Assembly (NCBI GenBank): GCA_905221605.1
Contig: CAJNDS010000557.1
Span: forward strand, 755,682 to 779,181
Source: Symbiodinium natans
Lineage: Eukaryota > Sar > Dinophyceae > Suessiales > Symbiodiniaceae
Reading direction: 5' to 3'
DNA length: 23,500 bases
Part shown: positions 17,846 through 23,500 of the stretch, piece after piece
How the letters are laid out: every line of letters begins with the position of its first letter
Numbering within the stretch: position 1 is the stretch's first letter
The notes under the pieces: model-generated
Seen by the model: the letters and a program-made list of their open reading frames with translations, nothing else
What the model was told of the DNA's origin: nothing
Databases searched by the model: none
Translations under genes and position numbers: made by a program

Positions 17846-18240
17846 TGGAGACTTCTGCAGCGCCAGTTGTGAGCAATCCATGGCGAAGCCTCTGACCTCT
17901 TGTGCGCAGGTTGCGGCGGCCAGCGCGGCCCACTTCTTTCAGCGCTTCTGCCTCTCTGAGCGGCAAGGTGCCCCGGCAGTTTCGTGATCCCACGAACTGC
18001 GCCGCTTTCGCAACCGCTCTTTCCACTACAGCGCTCCCATGGCATGACTCAATGGCCGTGCGACGCTGAACATCGGGAGGTGACTTCGACCCACATCGCC
18101 TGGCCATTGCCTGTGTCTGGCTCGCATCGAAGGCGGGGGTTTGAGACGCGGCTTTCGGCTTCGGTTTTCACCATGCTTGGACTGCTTTCGTGGGCTCCAG
18201 GTGCTTAAAGCCAAGGCAAAGACATCCGCGCAGATGTTGT
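17846..18240. other. No confident gene
   Basis: A plus frame continuing out of the TA tract (17846-17987, reading FGDFCSASCEQSMAKPL) and a minus 208-codon Pro/Ser/Arg-rich ORF (18652-18026) are open. Neither has supporting signals, and the minus ORF looks like the low-stop antisense of the next segment. Confidence 0.3.
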
Positions 18241-18870
18241 GGCGGCCTAGGTGCGGGAGTCCCCAGTCCGCCTGCGCGACATCGTGAACTCCTTTGAGGC
18301 GTGCGGGTGCTGCTTCGTCGAGACGTTCTCGCGAAGAGCTCTGCATCCTGTGCGCATGTGTGCTTGGAGGTGTTCTTGGAGAAGGTTCAGGATGAGAAGG
18401 GTATGCCCATGGAGGCATCTGCACCCTAAACCCCAATAAAAGATCGAAGCGCTCACAGCCAGGCAAAGATAGACCTTGCGGACCAGCCTGAAGTCTGAGT
18501 ATCCTCAGCTCGGAAGGCATACTGGGCACTGCGTGACGATGTGGTGGCACATGAGCAGGCCTCACTCGGGCCTCGCTTCCTTGCACAGGATGTCGAACGT
18601 GCCTGCCCTGAGAGGTGCTCTTGCGGGCAATGGGCTTTGATGTTGAGCTCACGCCCGCCTACGCTCGAAGCTGAGCTGTCTAACAAACGGCTCACGTGCT
18701 CTCGCCGAATTTTTGGGGGGACCGTGCCTTCCTAAGTACGAGGCCTACCTTGCCGAGTCGGAGCCCCATGCTGTGATTGCATGTCAGCAGCTGCAATTGG
18801 TCCCGCCGTTATGGCATATGCTTTTCCTTACATTCAACTGAGGGTGGTTGCAGAAGGCTGCTATCCTTTT
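18241..18870 (+). pseudogene. Possible decayed coding sequence
   Basis: Plus-strand pieces read like protein but shift frame or meet stops: SPVRLRDIVNSFEACGC (about 18259), then in another frame AHVCLEVFLEKVQDEKGMPM (about 18350), WALRDDVVAHEQASLGPRFL (about 18525) and EFLGGPCLPKYEAYLAESEP (about 18705). At least two frame changes are needed to join them. No family is recognised. A CCCTAAACCCC motif interrupts the segment at 18424. Confidence 0.3.
18424..18434. repeat. Telomere-like motif
   Basis: CCCTAAACCCC, one and a half units, within the decayed coding-like segment. Confidence 0.6.
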
Positions 18871-18931
18871 CTTGCTTTCCCTTGTGAATTCGAAACTCAG
18901 TGGCACACCGCTCACGGCCAACACTTGATGA

Positions 18932-19590
18932 GAGCCACGCTTCTCATATATATATATATATATGTATATATGGTCCAGGGCTGCCACGCCCACCGCCCCC
19001 CCACCCCATGGTATCCCCACCCCCCTCCCCCTGCGGTGTAGGTGTTGTTGGGGGGTTAGGGTTTAAGGTTTAAGGGTTGGCCCCCGCGCCCCACCTGTGG
19101 TGTGGGTGTGGTTGTGGGTTCAGGGTTTAAGCGTCCCTCCTGTGGTGTGGGTGTGGTTGGGGGGTTAGGGTTTAAGGTTTAATACCCCCGCGCCCCCGCT
19201 GTGGTGTGGGTGTGGTTGGGGCTTCAGGGTTTAAGGTTTAATAACCCCGCCCCCCCCCCCCCTGTGGTGTGGGTGTGGTTGGGGCTTCAGGTTTTAAGCT
19301 TTAATAACCCCTTTGCTGTGGTGTGGGTGTGGTTGGGGGGTTAGGGTTTAAGGTTTAATACCCCCGCGCCCTCCCTGTGGTGCGGGCGTGGTTGGGGGGG
19401 GGGTTCGGGTTTGGGGTTTAAGGTCCGCGCCCCCCCCTCCCTGTGGTGTGGGTGTGGTTGGGGGGTTAGGGGCAAGGGTTTAAGGTTTAGGTGGAGGGGG
19501 AGGGGGCATACCATTGGGGGGGGGGATACCATGGGGGGGGGGGGGTAGGGCCCCGGAGCCACGATTCTCATATATATATATATATATCAT
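18932..19590. repeat. Composite repeat cassette
   Basis: The outer direct repeats are GAGCCACGCTTCTCATATAT (18932 on) and GAGCCACGATTCTCATATAT (19556 on), each running on into (TA)n and differing at one base. Inside them, CCCCATGGTATCCCC with C-rich sequence (about 19002-19032) is inverted relative to GGGGATACCATGGGG with G-rich sequence (about 19495-19546). The centre is the telomere-like minisatellite. No ORF is supported. Confidence 0.7.
19031..19498. repeat. About 44-63 bp minisatellite with telomere-like core
   Basis: Eight units each begin with a version of CTGTGGTGTGGGTGTGGTTG, then GGG(G)TTAGGGTTTAAGGTTTAA, then a C-rich stretch (CCCCCGCGCCCCC). Units start near 19031, 19097, 19140, 19199, 19262, 19316, 19375 and 19440. 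G-rich/C-rich strand asymmetry alternates within each unit. Confidence 0.85.
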
Positions 19591-19602
19591 GCCCTATATT
19601 AT

Positions 19603-19614
19603 ACCCTAAACCCT
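19603..19614. repeat. Telomere-like motif
   Basis: ACCCTAAACCCT just outside the composite cassette, on the opposite strand sense to the array's TTAGGG. Confidence 0.7.
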
Positions 19615-19920
19615 GTGAACACTGTTGTCCGGTTGCAAACCTTTCGGCGCGCACTTCTGCATGAGGTTTGCCTGGCTGCTGAGCAGTGACGCCACCGATG
19701 CACCAGTCCTGTCGACCTGACCTTAGCACGGAAGCAGAAGTTGCAAGTGCAGGGGGGTTTCCGATGGGGGTGCCCTTTTTGGTGGGTTCTATGGTGGGTC
19801 CTATAGTTTAAGGTCCTACAGCAAGGATTCTGGCGATTATGGTAGTTTGGGCTGTCTGTTAAGGGGACCTTGTCTTGGGAGGAAGGTAGTGGAGGCTACT
19901 GGGATTCCAGGCACAGCTCC

Positions 19921-20130
19921 ACCTTTCTTATGCCGCTCCTCGAGCCCTGCATCCTGTGGCTTCAGCCAACATGACAGCGTGGCAAACGTAAGGGACATGA
20001 AGGGACGTAAGGGAGTAAGTGCCCTGTCAGAGACGACCCGAAACGTCAACTCTGAACCGCAGACCATCTCAGCAGCAACCTCGCAGCAAAGCACGCAGCA
20101 CGTCAAACACGTCACTTGCTCAAGCAGTCA
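19921..20130 (+). promoter_or_regulatory. Leader region of the ArfGAP-C2 gene
   Basis: A pyrimidine-rich stretch (CCACCTTTCTTATGCCGCTC and on to TGTGGCTTCAG, about 19919-19965) is a plausible trans-splice acceptor. After it come a short ATG-TAA reading unit (19971-19988) and several GTAAG donor-like words. An alternative gene model starts at ATG 19971, splices at CAAAC|GTAAGG (19987) to CCATCTCAG|C (20073), an 85-base intron, and joins in phase to the open frame leading into the main ATG. No TATA box is seen. Confidence 0.35.
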
Positions 20131-21057
20131 ATGGACGTCACTGGCGTTCAGCTGCAGGAGATTGGCGAACCCTCGAACGACTGGCCACGGCTCCTCACAG
20201 CTGAGGAGGTTGCTGCGGTCCTCGCTGTCCCAGGAAATGACAGATGTGCAGATTGTGCTTCCTGCAGCCAACCAAGCTGGGCTTCGGTAACCTTCGGCGT
20301 CGTTCTATGCTCTCACGCAGCAGGACGGCATCGTAGCCTGGGCACGCATGTCAGCCGGGTGCTGTCGCTGACACTGGACAAATGGGATCGTGCGGAGTAC
20401 GACAGGATGCTCCAAACTGGAAACGGTCGAGTCAACGACGAGATGGAGCACAGACTTCCTGAAGGTTACAGTAAGCCTGCAGAATCAGGTGTGAAGTACA
20501 TCAACTTCGCTGAGGCTCTGGACATTTTCGTTCGCTCTAAATACCAAGAGAGAAGCTTCACAAGAAACGGTAGTGGCAAGTTGGTGGAGTCAAGTCTCTC
20601 CGGTTCGGCCACAACGGTTGCGTCTGTTCAGTTCTGTGGCGTGGTCATGGTCAGGGTGAAGTCCGCTCGGCAGCTGATTGCGCTGGATCTCACCACGGAG
20701 AGCGATCCATATGTGGTGGTGGAGATCGTCGGTGGGCAGCAGCGTGTCCGCACAAGATCCATCAAGAACTGTGCGGATCCTGTTTGGGATGAGACGCTGA
20801 TGCTCAATGTTCGGAACCCGCAAGTAGACATTCTCCGCCTTTGCGTCTGGGACGCGGATACTTTCAGCTCGGACGATGCAATCGGCCAGTGTGATATTCC
20901 TCTTCGAGAAGTTCTGCGGCAAGGCAACTCGGCCGTCTTCGATGACCAGAAATTGACTGGTGGCGACGATCACTCCTGCATCTGTATTCGGCTTCTCCAA
21001 AGGAACAAGGCTCGAGGATATGTTAGTGTAGAGCTATCCTACCAACCTCTGGACTAA
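20131..21057 (+). CDS. ArfGAP zinc finger and C2 domain protein (ZAC/AGD-like)
   Basis: Predicted 308-residue Arf GTPase-activating protein. Family knowledge: ArfGAPs speed GTP hydrolysis on Arf small GTPases at membranes, and a C2 domain can bind phospholipid. Seen here: residues 34-143 match ArfGAP (PGNDRCADC, PSWAS, GRHRSLGTHVSRVLSLTLD, GNGRVNDEME, FVRSKYQERSF), with the presumed arginine finger at R68. Residues 166-306 form a C2 domain with D186, D192 (SDPYVV), D241, D243 and D249 at calcium positions. The zinc set C39, C42, C60 lacks the fourth Cys: the expected position is A63 (CSHAAG), with H62 and an extra C45 nearby. The frame is open to 20056 before the ATG, and a TTG at 20116 would add five residues; I use the first ATG. 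No introns interrupt the domains. The ZAC-like order and length match plant AGD11-13 types. Confidence 0.93.
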   Translation: MDVTGVQLQEIGEPSNDWPRLLTAEEVAAVLAVPGNDRCADCASCSQPSWASVTFGVVLCSHAAGRHRSLGTHVSRVLSLTLDKWDRAEYDRMLQTGNGRVNDEMEHRLPEGYSKPAESGVKYINFAEALDIFVRSKYQERSFTRNGSGKLVESSLSGSATTVASVQFCGVVMVRVKSARQLIALDLTTESDPYVVVEIVGGQQRVRTRSIKNCADPVWDETLMLNVRNPQVDILRLCVWDADTFSSDDAIGQCDIPLREVLRQGNSAVFDDQKLTGGDDHSCICIRLLQRNKARGYVSVELSYQPLD

Positions 21058-21919
21058 AGTCCAGGAAATCTCTGTGCAAAAGACTTGCACTCCCCACCTT
21101 GGACATGGTTTTGAAGATGCATATACGTTCTCCCCTTCGCAGGGTCGAACAAAAAGGAGCCGCATGGAATCAGTCTGGTCTGTAACGGTGTTGTCAGAGA
21201 AGCAGGCTCACGTCTGCAGTCGGGAGCCAACACAGCAAATACACGGGTATAGTTTATTCCGATCTCTGCGTTCAACATGAAGTGGAACCGAGGAACGTGA
21301 GTACTGAAGGACGGATCCCGAACCGTCAACTCACAGATTGGAAGGAGGAAACAAGGGAGGAGAGCGAGGGAGAGAAGACTTCCCGTTCGATGTCTGCACC
21401 ACAATGGGTAACGTATCGAAAGTCATGCCGACAACATGCATGCAGAGGCAAGACTCGCTAGAGTAGCCACTTCGACCACCACAAGTGTTCGCAAGAATGG
21501 CCGAACTTCAACTTGGCACAGACATTCTCAATCTCAATGTGTCTGCAACTTCGGAAAGTCGAACTGAGCAGAAGCGTGTGATGTTTGGTTGTTTTGCTTG
21601 CTTTTGAAGAGGCTTCCAAGCAATTTAGTTTTTGTCAATGCGTATTCTAATAGTTTTATACTGTTATATACCTTATAAGCAATGATTACAAGCTGGTTCT
21701 TTTGAATTTCTTAGTCAGAATGTTGGCATGTATAACCAACGTTAATTACAATCTAAATATGTTACATATGTGTACATCGCAGATGTTTTGCCACAGCTGG
21801 GACAGGATTTCGCGCGAAAGCTTCGCTTATTACCTTCCTGCTTTGTCTCATGAACGTTCAGTCTAGGAGTGGTGTTATGCATCCGCGTGCTGTCTTGTTG
21901 CTGTGTTGTGACAGAATGT
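21058..21919. other. 3' flank of the ArfGAP-C2 gene, no gene seen
   Basis: Only short ORFs occur here. 21600-21780 is A+T-rich (TTTTATACTGTTATATACC and similar), unlike the rest of the window. The minus 116-codon ORF (21404-21054) overlaps the gene's end and is judged a shadow. No polyadenylation signal can be assigned with confidence. Confidence 0.5.
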
Positions 21920-22267
21920 TCACAGTATGCATTCGAGTCCAAAAACCCTGAACCCTGAAAACCTTACACCGACCGGAGTGGGTCCTGTTGCACATATAAC
22001 CTTGTTAGATGATGTCAGCGCTTGTTGTGGAGTATCGAAGACGCGAATCAAAGAAGATGCGGCTGCACTTGTCATCGTAGTCGTAGTAAGGTAGCAGGGG
22101 ATCCTTCCTGGTTTCATGAGTATGTGGATTTGGAGCCTGGATGCTGTGATCAAGACAGCCATCCGCATAAGGTTGGCTTGGACACTGTTGAACGACGCGT
22201 TTCGCAGTGACGTGTCTGCAAGTATCCGGAAGCCTCCAGCAGTTTCAGCCCCAAGAAGATCAGACAT
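21920..22267 (-). CDS. Hypothetical protein, 115 aa, between telomere-like motifs
   Basis: An ATG-started minus ORF beginning four bases from a CCCTAAACCCTAAGCCC motif. The body has coding-like codons (MSDLLGAETAGGFRILADTS, NASFNSVQANLMRMAVL) and is mildly hydrophobic in places, with a Thr-rich run. Its last 15 or so residues (VRFSGFRVFGL) are simply the translation of a degenerate TTCAGGG array, so the true end is probably earlier or the ORF is not a gene. No family is recognised. Confidence 0.3.
   Translation of the reverse strand: MSDLLGAETAGGFRILADTSLRNASFNSVQANLMRMAVLITASRLQIHILMKPGRIPCYLTTTTMTSAAASSLIRVFDTPQQALTSSNKVICATGPTPVGVRFSGFRVFGLECIL
21945..21965. repeat. Degenerate telomere-like motif
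   Basis: AAACCCTGAACCCTGAAAAC, a CCCTGAA variant of the CCCTAAA repeat. Confidence 0.7.
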
Positions 22268-22270
22268 GAG

Positions 22271-22287
22271 CCCTAAACCCTAAGCCC
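22271..22287. repeat. Telomere-like motif
   Basis: CCCTAAACCCTAAGCCC, two and a half units, next to the start of the minus ORF 22267-21920. Confidence 0.85.
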
Positions 22288-22881
22288 GAAGAGACTCGTA
22301 CGGCGCGCGCTTCTTGTCGGATACGATCGCATGTCTACACTCGACTTCGCACATGTGTCTCAAAAAGTTGCAATTGATTGACGATGGCCTAGAATGCAAC
22401 TTTCGCTGGACAGACTCCTCTTGCAGCCTTCCATCCCAAGGCGAAGTTTGTGCCATGGCGTCACCTGATCGCATGGCCTTGTCCTGCTTGCTGTTACCTG
22501 GCTGAAGAACGGTAAGTGAATGATCCTACTGGGCTTGGTGGACGTCGTCGCTTGATGTGTTAAGATATTCATTTGCATTCGCTTGTGCAAATCATGACTC
22601 AGAAGGATGCCCAAAGACAACGCCTCTCCTGAGATGGCCCCCAACAGGTCTGAGGCCTTCTGGGTATGATATGTGCCTTTGGTTCCATCCCTGGGTGCCA
22701 GAGGATGTGCTTTTTGGCAAGGCTTCGTTGTTCTCGCCCCTTGCAGGCTTTTGCCGTGGCTTTTGGTCGGGTTCCTCCTAGGCCCAATTAGTAGGAGAAC
22801 TCGTGATTCTGAGCTGCTGGACTCTAGGTCCGCCTTCTTGCAGTGCCTTGCAAGAGATCGGATGCCTTTGCACTTCAGAAT
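22288..22881. other. No confident gene
   Basis: Overlapping open frames occur at minus 22644-22360, plus 22557-22781 and plus 22673-22909. The last has a hydrophobic stretch (FVVLAPCRLLPWLLVGFLLG) and, like the ORF at 21920, ends by reading a telomere-like motif (FRVLGFRV). None is called. Confidence 0.3.
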
Positions 22882-22909
22882 GTTTAGGGTCCTGGGGTTT
22901 AGGGTTTAG
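22882..22909. repeat. Telomere-like motif
   Basis: GTTTAGGG, a short spacer, then GGGGTTTAGGGTTTAG. Confidence 0.85.
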
Positions 22910-23500
22910 TGAAGCCGCTCCAGCGGCTCTGTTGGTGGCGAGGTGGCCTTACATTGCACCACAGCAAAGAGCCTTCAGGTGATCGCGAGCCTAAGCACCA
23001 AGAAGTGCAGTTCACACACCCTGACTCGGACTCAGCATTGTAATGCTCAGGTTGAGCGTGGAGATGAGCCGGCGGGTGCCGTCCTTAGGGCCCAGGACCA
23101 CCCAGCGTGGACTTGCAGGAGAGAGCACAGAGACCTCAGATACTCGTTAGCTGCCAGCAACCCCGCGTTCGGTACTCAAGAGCAATGAGAGAGCAATCGG
23201 CAACCGACTGACCTTCCTTCAGCCGACAGACATGTAGGTGCCTGAGCATCAGCTGGCTGCAGATAGACTGGCCCAAAGGCCTTGGGCTTGGGAGCAAGAG
23301 TCGTGTGCCCACTGCCGTACGAGACTGACAGAAGCATTACACCGAAATCACACTCTCTTGAATCACCTGGTGTTGTCGTCGGTCTCTTCCATTGTTGTAC
23401 TTCACGTGAAAGGCCACCATCGCTTGAGTGGTTTTCCCGGGTTTAAAGCCCATGTCATTGCTGCCATCGTCCCTCGTCCCTGAACCTCCCCCCCCAATCT
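22910..23500. other. No gene seen; short perfect hairpin at 22913-22928
   Basis: AGCCGC TCCA GCGGCT forms a 6 bp stem with a 4-base loop right after a telomere-like motif. The two plus ORFs of 81 codons (22943-23188, 23238-23483) lack supporting signals. The window ends in a C-rich run. Confidence 0.4.

Noticed and set aside
18026-18652. 208-codon minus ORF
   Set aside because: Pro/Ser/Arg/His-rich without domains, and antisense to plus-strand pieces that look more like decayed protein.
19031-19498. CRISPR array
   Set aside because: The units are similar along their whole length with no unique spacers, there are no cas genes, and the sequence is eukaryotic in character.
20104-20124. Relic of the dinoflagellate spliced leader before the ArfGAP start (TTGCTCAAG)
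   Set aside because: Only the last seven or so bases agree, and upstream bases do not match the known leader end. A similar GGCTCAAG near 5628 is also isolated.
19847-20290. 147-codon plus ORF overlapping the ArfGAP start in another frame
   Set aside because: Its second half overlaps well-conserved ArfGAP coding sequence; it has no recognisable content of its own.

Overview
The window looks like nuclear DNA of a dinoflagellate, probably a Symbiodiniaceae-type alga. This is inferred from composition and layout, not from a marker gene. The signs are: interspersed TTTAGGG/CCCTAAA telomere-like motifs at nine or more places; long simple-sequence tracts; coding-looking stretches that are short, on both strands, and bounded by plausible GT/GC...AG splice sites; and no bacterial ribosome-binding sites, operons, rRNA or tRNA. 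Much of the DNA appears non-coding or made of eroded repeats.

One gene is recognised with confidence: an ArfGAP zinc finger plus C2 domain protein (20131-21057, +), the architecture of plant ZAC/AGD12-type Arf GTPase-activating proteins. It has no interruption across both domains. Its fourth predicted zinc-ligand cysteine is an alanine, while the arginine finger and the C2 calcium-site aspartates are kept.

The other coding calls are hypothetical and come from frame openness, codon character, splice signals or signal peptides. They are: a partial minus-strand gene running off the left edge (1-651); a possible three-exon minus-strand gene (3031-3979); two minus-strand ORFs at 5050-6106; a possible secreted protein (6468-6968, +); a membrane/Cys-Gly-repeat exon (7183-7714, +); a small possible secreted protein (7616-7936, -); an ORF behind a strong splice acceptor (8880-9143, +); a minus ORF next to a telomere motif (9562-9972); a three-exon plus-strand model (11110-12149); and a minus ORF between two telomere-like motifs (21920-22267).

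Repeat layout: degenerate 65-100 bp repeats (1.8-2.0 kb); a CTGCAG cluster (2.06-2.3 kb); a 17 bp perfect inverted repeat (2.43-2.50 kb); a 9 bp minisatellite (7.4-7.6 kb); a MITE-like hairpin (13.4 kb); a CA/CG array with 115 bp of perfect purine-pyrimidine alternation (13.6-13.96 kb); three unlike low-complexity arrays back to back (15.4-16.1 kb); repeated AAAACGATAA motifs (16.4-17.0 kb); a TA tract (17.8 kb); and a cassette at 18.93-19.59 kb in which a telomere-like minisatellite sits between inverted G/C-rich arms and outer direct repeats ending in (TA)n.

No gene cluster with a shared pathway is visible. The genes appear to be independent units, each presumably trans-spliced as is usual in dinoflagellates. 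I see no evidence for a defence system, CRISPR array, intact transposase or reverse transcriptase.
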